Shown piece after piece: positions 1-9,343 of a stretch of DNA of 64,000 nucleotides. The stretch covers positions 82,924,672-82,988,671 of the forward strand of contig NC_079212.1 in assembly GCF_029633865.1 (NCBI RefSeq), written 5' to 3'. The DNA comes from Lampris incognitus (Eukaryota; Chordata; Actinopteri; Lampriformes; Lampridae). The first letter of the stretch is position 1, and each line of letters starts with the position of its first letter. Position numbers and translations under genes: made by a program. The notes beneath the pieces were generated by a model, which saw only the letters and a program-made list of their open reading frames with translations, ran no database searches and was not told the origin of the DNA.

Positions 1-2
1 TG

Positions 3-511
3 TTGGAAATTAAAAACCAGAGGAAACCGTTTGTAGCCGTGCCTGTGGGGAATAATACAAAACATGCTATCACTTTACCAAGAAAAACCGCCCTTGGCAG
101 CATCCATCTCATTGAAAAAGTGATAGAGACAGACTCACCTGACAAACATAAGATCAATGTCAAAGTTAACAGTGTTACTCCCCCTCCCAAAGACACCATA
201 CAAACAACTTGGCAGCCACCTGGACGAGGTGCAACAAGAGAAAGTAAGAAAAAGAAATAAAGTTATCTGAGGAATCAGCAGCTTTTGCTCAAAACAATGA
301 CGACATTGGATGTATCCCAAGTTTTCAGATGCGGATAAGCCTCAAAGACGATGTTCCGGTACCGAGGACATATTCATCAGTGCCAAGACCACTGTTCAAA
401 GAGGTGAAGGAGTACATTCAAGAACTTATAGTAAAAGGCTGGATAGTTAAGTCAAAGTCTCCATAAGCGGCCCCTGTCGTATGCGTTCGGAAACGAGATG
501 GAACACTCCGC
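3..511 (+). pseudogene. Gyp1 pol, linker region before the RT palm
   Basis: Translation of 3-260 gives a lysine- and proline-rich linker that includes NTKHAITLPRKTALGSI. The frame that follows (about 262-511) carries the VKEYIQELIVKGWI and [10 protein letters not shown] blocks that start a Gypsy RT domain. A TAA codon at about 464-466 stands where the family has a residue between SP and AAP. No start codon belongs to this piece; it is the middle of a polyprotein cut by the window edge. Confidence 0.7.
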
Positions 512-1230
512 TTGTGTGTTGACTATCGCCTCCTGAACCAGAAAACTATCCCAGATCGGCACCCCTTACCCAGGATACAAGACCTGATAGACACCCTCGG
601 TGGATACTCCTGGTTCAGTGTCTTGGACCAAGGCAAGGCATACCATCAGGGCTTCATTGCAGAGGGTTCGAGACATGTCACTGCCTTCATAACGCTGTGG
701 GGACTCTACGAATGGGTTAGGATCCCATTTGGCCTTTCCAACGGCCCCGCAGCATTTCAGCGGAGCATGGAGGAGATGCTTGGCTCCCCCAGAGATGAAA
801 GTTGCATGCCTTACCTTGACGATGTCCTCTGCTATGCAAGGTCATTCGACGAGCACCTGGAAGGAGTCCGCAGTGTCCTCAAGGCCCTCCCAATGCCACG
901 GAGTAAAACTGAGGCCAGAGAAATGTGAACTCTTCCGGCGAGAAGTCAGATATGTGGGACGCCTCGTCTCTGCTGAAGGAGTAAGAATTGACCCGAAAGA
1001 CATGGAAGCTGTACACTCCCTCGCCAGGAAAACACCGCAAACAGTTAGGGATGTCAGGAGACTCACTGGCTTCCTTGGCTACCATCGCTCCTACATCCAG
1101 GATTTTTCGAGGATAGCTAAACCCATCTATGATCTACTCCAAACAAAACCAGGGATGCTACAAGTCCAGACATGTGCAGGAAAGAGTAGGGGCCCACCGC
1201 TGCCTTCCAGGACGCCAGTGGAATGGACAA
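512..1230 (+). pseudogene. Gyp1 reverse transcriptase fragment
   Basis: This encodes the RT palm of a Ty3/Gypsy element. [46 protein letters not shown] and the catalytic box YLDDVL are all visible in 512-880. The frame then shifts near 895 and continues with LRPEKCELF and the thumb/connection segment up to 1230, where a 14-bp target duplication marks the Penelope-like insertion. The key aspartates are present, but the shift and stops make it non-functional. Confidence 0.85.
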
Positions 1231-1244
1231 ATGAACAACAGGAA

Positions 1245-1342
1245 TCCAAAGGAGTTGAATCAAGATATATACCAAGTCCAGTTGCACTTGATTCAACTCC
1301 TTTGGATAACCATGACCTGGATGAATGAGAACATTCACAGAC
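1245..1342 (+). mobile_element. 98-bp Penelope-like element tail with 14-bp target duplication
   Basis: The insert is flanked by perfect copies of atgaacaacaggaa (1231-1244 and 1343-1356). Inside, a stretch beginning atatataccaagtccagttg matches the last part of the Penelope-like element ending near 44880. The insert begins with the reverse complement of its own middle (ccaaaggagttgaatcaag against cttgattcaactcctttgg), so it carries a partly inverted tail. Insert plus one duplicate is 112 bp, so the host frame moves by one base, as is seen on either side. Confidence 0.85.
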
Positions 1343-1356
1343 ATGAACAACAGGAA

Positions 1357-2541
1357 GCACTGGAAAAGCTTGTCAACCTCCTCACTAACCCACCCGTGCT
1401 GGCATATCCCGACTTCAACCTGCCCTTAACACTGCACACCAACGCATCAGACCAGGGTCTCGGGGCTGTACTTTATCAACAGCAGAATGGCAAGTTGAGG
1501 GTCATCGGGTACGGGTCGAGGATGCTGACACCAGCCGAAATAAACTATCACCTGCACAGTGGGAAACTGGAGTTTCTTGCGTTAAAATGAGTAGTGTGTG
1601 AAAAGTTTAGGGACTACCTTTACTACGCTCCACACTTCACCATTTTCAACGACAATAATCCACTGACTTATGTCATGAGTACGGCCAAACTCAATGCAAC
1701 GGGTTATCGATGGGTCGGAGAACTGTCATATTTCCAGTTTGACATCAAATACAGACCTGGGAAGTTAAATATCGACGCGGACACTCTGTCTCGGCTCCCG
1801 CTGGACACAGACAGATACGTGGAAGCATGTACAGAGGAGCTACCGCAAGATGTGGTACGTGCCACTTGGGATGGATGTCGAGCAGCTAAACGGAAAGATG
1901 TGGCTTGGATTGCCGCTCTGCAGATGTCCTCTCAAAATGCTCACCCGCAGCCTTATACAAGCTTACCCACTATCAGTCATGATGAGCTTGTCAGAGCCCA
2001 GCGAAAAGACCAAGCCATTAGTGAGGTGATAAAGTTGAAAGAGTCAAATACAACGCTGACAGATGACATACGGAAGGCAGTTGATGGCGTCACCCAGAGG
2101 ATATTGCATGAGTGGAGCAAGCTACATCTGGAGGGGGGACTCCTCTACAGGCGAACAAGTGAGAGGAAGCAGCTAGTCCTTCCTACAAAGTATAGGAGCC
2201 TAGCGCTGAGACATCTTCATGGTGAGATGGGACATGTCGGGAAAGAGAGAGTCCTACACCTTGCTAGAGACAGGTTCCACTGGCCATATATGGTGAGGGA
2301 AATAGATGAATATGTGACTCGGAAGTGTCCTTGCATCAAATCAAAGAAGCCAGTAGCACATGTCCGAGCTCCCATGGGCAGTATCACGTCTAGTTCTCCT
2401 CTCGAGCTTGTCTGTATCGACTATTTACACCTGGAAACCAGTAGAGGAGGGTACGAATATATTCTAGTAGTGGTTGATCATTTTACAAGATATGCACAAG
2501 CGTCTGGAGATCCCTCTACAATCTACCAATACAACATCTGA
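1357..2541 (+). pseudogene. Gyp1 RNase H and integrase N-terminal zinc domain
   Basis: After the Penelope-like insertion the polyprotein resumes with the RNase H-like block (LAYPDF, HTNASDQGLGAVLYQ, SGKLEFLALK). It is stopped by TGA at 1588-1590 where relatives have tryptophan, and then continues in the same frame. Later come the RNase H end ([14 protein letters not shown]), the H2C2 zinc region ([27 protein letters not shown] with a Cys pair near 2320-2335) and the start of the integrase core ([10 protein letters not shown]). The rest of the catalytic core, including the second D and the E, is missing. Confidence 0.85.
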
Positions 2542-3088
2542 GGAAAGACCAAGACAAAATAACAGACAACGAGGAGTGGCTAACACACAAAACCAGACTG
2601 AGGACAGTGATAATTCTGGGGACGACTCTGAGGAGCAGTCGAGCACGAGGTTACTGGTTAAGAATACCAACACACAGAACAGAACAAAATACCAACCTTG
2701 AACAACCTAGAATGGAATAAAATACTTACCGTGGAACACCTACAGTAATCCAGATGGAACCAGTTCAGGTACCTGAAAGAGAAGAACAATGTCCAGTCGG
2801 AATGAGTGTGGGAGATGAAGAACAAGGAACACAAAGGGAGAGACAAGTCGGACGGGAATACTTACCTGTTTCACCTGGACTGGGGAGTGAGAGCGAGCTT
2901 TCAGACCCTGAACAAGAGAGGAGGCCGTTAACCCCCCCCCCTGTATACACAAACACTAAGCTTAGGAGGTCCACTCGTGACAGAAAGCCGCGACAAATAC
3001 TCACTTATGAGACGCTTGGTCAGTCGTCAAACCAGCCACAAAACACAGTTAATACAGTTGGCGTGTACACACACCACGTGGCTTAAGC
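2512..3088 (+). pseudogene. Gyp1 polyprotein C-terminal tail after an integrase-core deletion
   Basis: Two overlapping frames (about 2512-2701 and 2754-3086) encode acidic, Ser/Gln-rich sequence that ends in LRRSTRDRKPRQILTYETLG. This basic tail is typical of the end of this type of Gypsy polyprotein. It follows directly on the first integrase-core motif, so roughly 200 residues of integrase have been deleted. The stop is at 3084-3086. Confidence 0.6.
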
Positions 3089-3523
3089 AACGAGCTGAAT
3101 GTGGATGTAATTCACGAGCTTTTCGCTGCATTTTTTAAATGTGTGCATATGTTTACTGCAGTTTATAAAGAGCGGGAAGTTTTTGCTTCTAGAAATTCGC
3201 CACGTTTTGTTCCTCTGTTTTAGTTGTGGTTTACTTAAGTGTTTTCCAGAGTGAATATGTACGTATGTATTCAATATGAATATATGTATGTAATAAGTAT
3301 GTATGCTGTAAACAACTTTACTGAAGTGAGTGAAAGACATTATAGAGACTGATACCATGACGTCATATTACCTGTTTGATAGTGTAAGATTACAGCAGTG
3401 TATACAGCAGGTCAGCCAAATCGATGTAACAAGTCTTTGACTAGTTTGGTCAGCTCTGGACACCAAAAACAGTATGGCACTGTGCATGGTCCAGCTCCGC
3501 TAGCTTGTTTATATGACTCTATA
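3089..3523. other. No gene seen; probable 3' remainder of Gyp1
   Basis: This AT-rich stretch has no coding signal. It may include LTR sequence of Gyp1, but no second copy is present in the window to prove a boundary. Confidence 0.3.
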
Positions 3524-3890
3524 TCCACCCATCCATCCATTATCCAAACCGCTTATCCTGCTTTCAGGGTCACAGGATGCTGCAGCCTATCGCGGCAGTC
3601 ATTGGGCGGCAGGTGGGGAGACACCCTGGACAGGCTATCACAGGGCCGGCACACACACGCACACGCACACGCACACGCACACACACACACACGCACATTC
3701 ACCACAAGGGACAATTTAATACGGCCGAGTCACCTGACCTACATGTCTTTGGACTGTGGGAGGAAACCGGAGCCCCCGGAGGAAACCCACACAGACATGG
3801 GGAGAACATGCAAACTCCACACAGAGGACGACCCGGGACGACCCCCAAGGTTGGACTACCCCGGGGCTCGAACCCAGGACCTTCTTGCTG
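3524..3890 (+). repeat. Teleost-type interspersed repeat with internal (CACACG) run
   Basis: The segment starts with a run of CCATC units, then blocks such as gtctttggactgtgggagga and gggagaacatgcaaactcca. I recognise these as an abundant fish interspersed repeat, often annotated as LINE/L2-related. A (CA/CG)n microsatellite lies at about 3651-3702. The usual 3' end is missing because Gyp2 and its AT-rich target follow. Class assignment is from memory and tentative. Confidence 0.5.
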
Positions 3891-3919
3891 AATCTATATT
3901 AATAATCTATATTGAATAA

Positions 3920-4059
3920 TGTAGTGAGCAGGTTTTGATATGTAATGAGCGCGCATGCGCGAGTGTTGAGACTTGAAGATATGCCTAGTAAAAGGTCAAC
4001 GTTATGCCTTGGTCTCCGGTCCATTCATTACTAATATAAGTACTATAAAGTACAAGACA
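3920..4059 (+). repeat. Gyp2 5' LTR (140 bp)
   Basis: It starts TG and ends CA and is repeated almost exactly at 8542-8680. It contains the palindrome GCGCATGCGC at 3951-3960, which matches the consensus for the transcription factor NRF1. Confidence 0.93.
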
Positions 4060-4077
4060 TGGTGTCAGAAGTCGTCG
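4060..4077 (+). promoter_or_regulatory. Gyp2 primer-binding site
   Basis: The sequence tggtgtcagaagtcgtcg starts directly after the 5' LTR. A TGG start is expected where the CCA end of a tRNA pairs. The same leading motif follows the LTR of the TRIM-like element at 40189. Confidence 0.7.
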
Positions 4078-4379
4078 TCCTCGCCTCTGAGATGAATACA
4101 ATCACCCGACGCAAGTGAGCGGAATGGTCCGTGCAGTTTGACTACGTGAGAAAGAGCTTCTGAAGTGGCCGAGTGAGCTAGCAGAGCTAGCAGAGCTAAC
4201 GTGGAGCTGCGATGACGCAACGTTGGAGAGGAGCATTGGGAAGGTAAAACAGAATGGATTCTCTATTTTTAACAAGTCCGCCTGAAGCATTTGACTTTGG
4301 AGACTTTGGTAGTGGCCTAATTGGATGCGAGGTTTTGAAAGATTCCGCATAGCGGCAGCAGGACTAAATGCAGAGTCAT

Positions 4380-5109
4380 GAGTATCAAGCTAACTCGCTA
4401 GTTTACACTATGGGAGACATGGCGGAGGACGTTCTGAACACGTCAGCACTGACGGAGGAGGACAAGACAAAGTAGGACCAAGTAAAGCAAGCGTTCGATT
4501 GTAGTGGTTATGGGGATACATAATTCCCCTTATTGAGCCAGTAGGAACGTTAGTTTACAGCTGCTGTTTCCACGGTTCGGGTTTACAGTGATACACTTCC
4601 GCTGCGCGGGTTTTCGTTCTTGTTGTTATGGTGAAGGAATAAATGGTGCACGTTGTGTAGCCGAAAGAGAAAGTTGTCACGACTCCTGATTGAGCTCCTC
4701 TACACGATAAACACCTCATATGCAAGCATAATGTGCTCTAGGAAAGAGCTACATTCAACAAACGTAGCCAGGAGCCTGGTGAGACGGCTGAAGCGTTATT
4801 ACTGCTGTGCATCAACTGGCTGAGCATTGTCACCAAGACGAGATGACCAGAGACCGCCTTGTGGTAGGTACCAGAGACCATGGACTTGCAGAGAAGTTAC
4901 AGCTAGATTCTGAGTTGACTCTCGTGAAAGCTGTCACACAAATCCGCCAGAGTGAGGAAATTAAAAAGCAACAGCCTGCATTGAGACAGCAGCACAGATG
5001 GCACAGAGGCAAACATGGAAGCAGTTAGATTCAAGTTCAAACAGAAATACTCTCCACACGGAAAAGTGGTTTTAAACCAAAGGAAAGAGGGCAAAATAAT
5101 GCAAATACT
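4380..5109 (+). pseudogene. Gyp2 gag remnant
   Basis: Short open pieces in different frames remain. One begins near 4410 with an ATG and reads MGDMAEDVLNTSALTEEDK before a TAG. Another at 4807-5028 contains LVVGTRDHGLAEKLQLDSEL and an ALRQQ segment typical of the C-terminal part of Gypsy gag. Several frameshifts and stops separate them, so no gag protein can be made. Confidence 0.6.
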
Positions 5110-6099
5110 AAATGTGGCAGATGTGGGAAGACACATGAAAATTCATTCAATGCACGTCCCGCGCGCACTGCTGAGTGCAAGAAATGTAAGAAAAGGGGGC
5201 ATTTTGCCGCCGTTTGTGAAAGGAAAATGAGAGTGGAAGAAATTAAGGAAAATGACTTGGATGAAAGCGTAGAGACACTGTTCCTGTGCACAGTGAATTG
5301 TACAACATCCAACACATTCTGGCAGAAATCGGTTGCAGTGAATGGTCAGCAGATGACGTTCAAGTTGGACACGGGCGCTGCAGTGACAGCTATCCCGGCA
5401 CATTTTTATTCACAAAAGCGACATGGAAAGCTGCTACTGACAACCAAAAGACTGTGTGGACCAAGTAACTCTCCCATAGAGGTGAAGGGACATTTTACTG
5501 CGGATATTAGTCACAATGGAATTGTAGCGAAGCAGCGAGTGGATGTTGTGTCAGGGTTAGTGACTCCTTTGCTTGGCTTACCAGCGATACAAGACCTCTG
5601 CCTGCTCAGCCCTGTGCAAGCTATCACAGCAGCTGAGGTAAGCTATAAAGAACAATATCCCAGAGTTTTCACAGGCTTAGGTAAGCTAGAGGGAGAATAC
5701 AAAATTAAATTAAAAGAAAATGCCACTCCCTTTAACCTCGCTGTGCCACGCCGTGTGCCATTGCCCTTAAGAGGAAAAGTTCAAGAAGAGTTAAAAAGGA
5801 TGGAGGAAATGGGCATTATTTCTTCCACAGAGGAAGCTACAGAGTGGTGCTCAGGAATGGTCGTAGTACCAAAACCTAATGGAAAAATTAGAATATGTGT
5901 CGACCTAACCCGCCTGAACGAAAATGTGTGCAGGGAGCGACATATTCTTCCAGCTGTTGATGAGATGCTAGCTAAGTTAGCTGGAGCTATTATTTTTTTC
6001 CAAACTGGATGCCACTGCCGGTTTTTGGCAGGTGCCTTTGCACAAAGATTCAGCTCCACTCACCACCTTCATCACACCATTTGGCCGTTATTGTTTTAA
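5101..6099 (+). pseudogene. Gyp2 zinc knuckles, protease and N-terminal RT
   Basis: The frame runs without stop from about 5101. It first gives two Cys-rich knuckles: CGRCGKTH with a following Cys, then CKKCKKRGHFAAVC, a CX2CX4HX4C pattern for binding RNA. The aspartic protease motif LDTGAAVTAIP follows near 5368-5400. The RT N-terminus comes last, with PRRVPLPLRGKV, EEMGIISSTEEATEWC and ICVDLTRLNENV. At 5993-5999 a run of T shifts the frame, and the last 33 residues of this frame are out-of-frame RT sequence. Confidence 0.85.
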
Positions 6100-8233
6100 T
6101 CGGCTTCCCTTTGGAATATCATCCGCGCCAGAACACTTTCAGAAGTGTTTAACGCAGATGCTTGATGGCCTAGAAGGAACTTTGTGTCATGCGGATGACA
6201 TCCTGGTGTTCGGTGCCACACCCAAAGAGCATGATGACAGGGTGCATCAAGTGTTGCAAATACTGCAGCAGCAGAGCCTAACTCTGAATGACAAATGTCA
6301 GTTCGCAGTTGTCAGTTCAGAGGGCATACAAGCAGATACTGAGAAGATTACGACAATTAGAGAGATGCTACCACCCAAAGATGTGGCTGCCGTAAAACAC
6401 TTCATGGGGATGGTCAACTATGTGGGGAAATTCTCTCCTAACATCGCAGAGCTCACTGGGCCAATCAGAGAACTCCTGAAAGCAGAAAACATGTGTACGT
6501 GGGGAGCAGTGCAGCAGTGTGCCTTTGAAAAGAGGAAAAACGAGCTCAGCTCATCTACTGTCCTTGCCCAGTACAGTCCAGAGAAACCGACCAGGGTGTC
6601 AGCAGATGCATCGTCTTATGGATTAGGAGGGGTCTTATCTCAGCTTCAAGAATCTGGAGACTGGAGGCCAGTGGCTTTCATATCTCGCAGCATGACTGAA
6701 ACAGAGCGCAGATATGCCCAAATTGAAAAGGAGGCCCTTGCTGTCACCTGGGCTTGCAAAAGATTTCAGACCTACCTCCTGGGCCTACACTTTGTGATGC
6801 GAACCGACCACAAACCGTTAATCAGTCTTCTCAGCTCAAGGCCGCTGGATGACGTCCTGCCTCATATAATGCGCTTCAGATTGAGACTTCTGCGTTTTTC
6901 CTACTCAATCGTACATGTACCAGGGAAAAATCTTATTGCAGCTGATGCTCTATCAAGAGCTCCACTCCAGCGTACTACAACAGAGGAAGACCTTGCGCTT
7001 CAGAACGACGTCACAGCTCAAATCAATGAGGTCATTCAGCAACTCCCGGCCTCACCTGAGAAGTTGCTACAAATAAGAAGAGCACAAGAAGAAGATCCAG
7101 TGTGTAAGCAGCTGTCCTCCCTGATCCACACAGGATGGGAAAGAAGCAGTTCTGCGCCACAGTTAAAGCCTCTCTGGCAATACAGAAACGACCTGTTGAT
7201 GGTGGATGGCCTGTTGATGAAAGGAAAGAGAATACTGATTCCAGCAAGCATGCAACATGTCGTCTTGGACAAAATTCACCAGGGTCACCAGGGAATGGTG
7301 AAAGGCATGGCCAGGGCCCATGAAGCAGTGCGGTGGCCTGGGCTGACAAAACAGATCAGAGAGAAGGTACGTCAGTGTGAAATTTGTGCTAAAGAGAGTC
7401 AAAATGCCACAGAACCTCTGATGACCACACCCTTGCCATCATGCCCATGGGAACGGCTAGCAGCTGACTTATTTGAGTGGAAGAAGGGTCAGTATTTAGT
7501 AGCCATTGATTACTATTCAAGATACATTGAGGTTGCCAATTTAACAAGCACTTCAGCAACAGCTGTGATTGTGAAAATAAAAGTCATCTTTAGCCGCCAC
7601 AGGGTGCCGGATACACTCGTCACAGACAACGGACTGCAGTTAGCTGCTGCAGAGTTCGCAGATTTTGCTAAAGATTACAACTTTCAACATGTTACCAGTA
7701 GCCCCCATTACCCGCAAAGCAACGGGGAAGCTGAACGTGCAGTAAAAACTGTGAAATCCTTGTTGCAGAAGAGTGAGGACCCTCACAAAGTGCTTATGGC
7801 GTACAGAACAACTCCTCTTGCCCATGGAGTACCACCGACACAGCTCCTGATGGGGCGCAACATCCAAACACCCCTTCTGGTGTGTCCACGCACTCTCAAA
7901 CCAGCATGGCCAGACTTGAGAGCTTTTGACTTGAAAGACCAGGAGCTTAAAAGACAAAAGGCTGAAGGATACAACAAACGACATAGAGCACGGGAGACAC
8001 CACCACTTCAACCAGGTCAGAGAGTTTGGATACGGAATGTTCCACACACAGGAGTCGTCTCTGGATCAGCAGGGACACCACATTCATACGTGATCCAAAC
8101 CTCAACAGGCAGTCTCCGAAGAAACCGTTCTCATTTGAGAGTAGTGCCTTCACCATCTGGAAGCCAGCCGGACTCTGGACTACACACCAGAGTTGGCAGG
8201 GCAGTCAAGCCTGTTAAAAGACTGAATTTGTAG
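5999..8233 (+). pseudogene. Gyp2 pol: RT palm, RNase H and integrase
   Basis: From the frameshift onward one open frame covers the rest of pol to TAG at 8231-8233. RT motifs are FSKLDATAGFWQ, NRLPFGISSAPEHF and CHADDILVFG (the YxDD box has His in place of Tyr). RNase H shows VSADASSYGLGG and TDHKPL. The integrase shows the H2C2 region (KIHQGHQG, QCEIC) and the three catalytic acidic positions in AIDYYSRY, LVTDNG and SNGEAERAV. A stretch between the palm and thumb looks shortened near 6300-6335. Apart from the single shift, the frame is well preserved, in keeping with the young LTRs. Confidence 0.9.
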
Positions 8234-8530
8234 TTTAGTGTTGCGAGTATACGCGGAGCAGAATAACCTCCATACCACAACAGAGAGGATCAGGTAGTCT
8301 ACCCTACCTCTTAGTTAGGTTATGTACTTGTCTTGATGTGTTCATAGGTAAAAAAAAAAAAAAGGAAAATGAGATGTGAAATGTGAAGTTCATTTAACCA
8401 GTTTACATATGCTCACGTTTACAGAGATGTTTAAGGTGCCAGCTGTTCCCCTGCCTTGTTGGTAAAATCAGCATTAGGCTTTACTAACATGATTTAAGTT
8501 TTCTGCAAAGATCCTGAAAGCATCAGTTTA

Positions 8531-8541
8531 AAAGGGGGAGA
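8531..8541 (+). promoter_or_regulatory. Gyp2 polypurine tract
   Basis: The purine run aaagggggaga sits directly before the 3' LTR, as expected for the plus-strand primer. Confidence 0.85.
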
Positions 8542-8680
8542 TGTAGTGAGCAGGTTTGATATGTAATGAGCGCGCATGCGCGAGTGTGGAGACTTGAAGA
8601 TATGCCTAGTAAATGGTCAACGTTATGCCTTGGTCTCCGGTCCATTCATTACTAATATAAGTACTATAAAGTACAAGACA
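8542..8680 (+). repeat. Gyp2 3' LTR (139 bp)
   Basis: Near-identical copy of 3920-4059, one base shorter in a T run, followed by the duplicated target AATAA. The GCGCATGCGC palindrome is conserved at 8572-8581. Confidence 0.93.
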
Positions 8681-9343
8681 AATAATATATATATAATATT
8701 AATCTGTATTGAATCTATATTAATAACTATTTATACAGCACTTTGCAAAACAGTTACAAAATGCTGTACATACATAAAACAATATTAATTAATAATAATA
8801 CAATTAATTCTATGAATATTAGGGCTGGAAGATAAAGTAAGCTGCAGCATTCCCTGGTGGTAAGAATTCTGTTGTGATTTTATGTTAAATAAAGTTACTA
8901 ACAGCGAGCTATGCTATGGTTACTAAATAAAAATGGAATTAAGAAGTGTTTTTAATTCCATGTCTTAATGAGAACAATTAAAAAAAATGCAATGATATAC
9001 ATGAAACATCAAACAAAAAGTTAGTGTTGATTTAATGTCAACCTATTTGTACAATATTCTGCATTGCCTTCATGATTCCTATTAATTTGTAATTATGCTA
9101 CCATTACCCTTACACCTACAATCCATTTGATCAGTTTCTTTTTTTTCCCTGAAACTTTGCTTCCTTACTATGATCACAATAAGAAGTGATGGAGTACAGC
9201 AGAAAATGGTTTCCATCTGCCAAATCTCAGTTGTTGCAAATCCAAGTGGCGACGAGAGAGACCGTGAGATGCATACATGACTGTTGTGGTTGTAAATTGT
9301 ATATTGACGCTTCTCTCTTTGCCTTAGTGTTACTTTAGGTTGT
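8681..9343. other. AT-rich spacer without recognisable genes
   Basis: No coding signal, no clear repeat and no RNA gene were recognised between Gyp2 and the satellite. Confidence 0.6.

Larger units (their letters stand above)
1..3088 (+). mobile_element. Gyp1: degraded Ty3/Gypsy retrotransposon, 5' end outside the window
   Basis: Pol segments occur in normal Gypsy order on the plus strand: linker before RT, reverse transcriptase, RNase H, zinc-binding integrase N-terminus and a charged C-terminal tail. Gag, protease and the 5' LTR would lie before base 1, and no 3' LTR is recognised after 3088. The copy is dead. It has an in-frame TAA near 464, a frameshift near 895, a Penelope-like insertion at 1245-1342, a TGA at 1588-1590 and a deletion that removes most of the integrase core near 2500. 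It looks like the same family as Gyp7 at 35145-39181. Confidence 0.85.
3920..8680 (+). mobile_element. Gyp2: nearly complete Ty3/Gypsy retrotransposon, 4761 bp
   Basis: Two LTRs (140 and 139 bp, starting TGTAGTGAGC and ending ACAAGACA) enclose a primer-binding site, gag remnants, a pol region and a polypurine tract. A 5-bp duplication AATAA lies at 3915-3919 and 8681-8685. The LTRs differ by two substitutions and one single-base indel, so the insertion is fairly recent. Coding capacity is nevertheless damaged: gag is fragmented and pol has one frameshift in a T run at 5993-5999. The LTRs are short for Gypsy. Confidence 0.93.

Noticed and set aside
3398-3919. 173-aa open frame
   Set aside because: Covers an interspersed repeat with a CA microsatellite.
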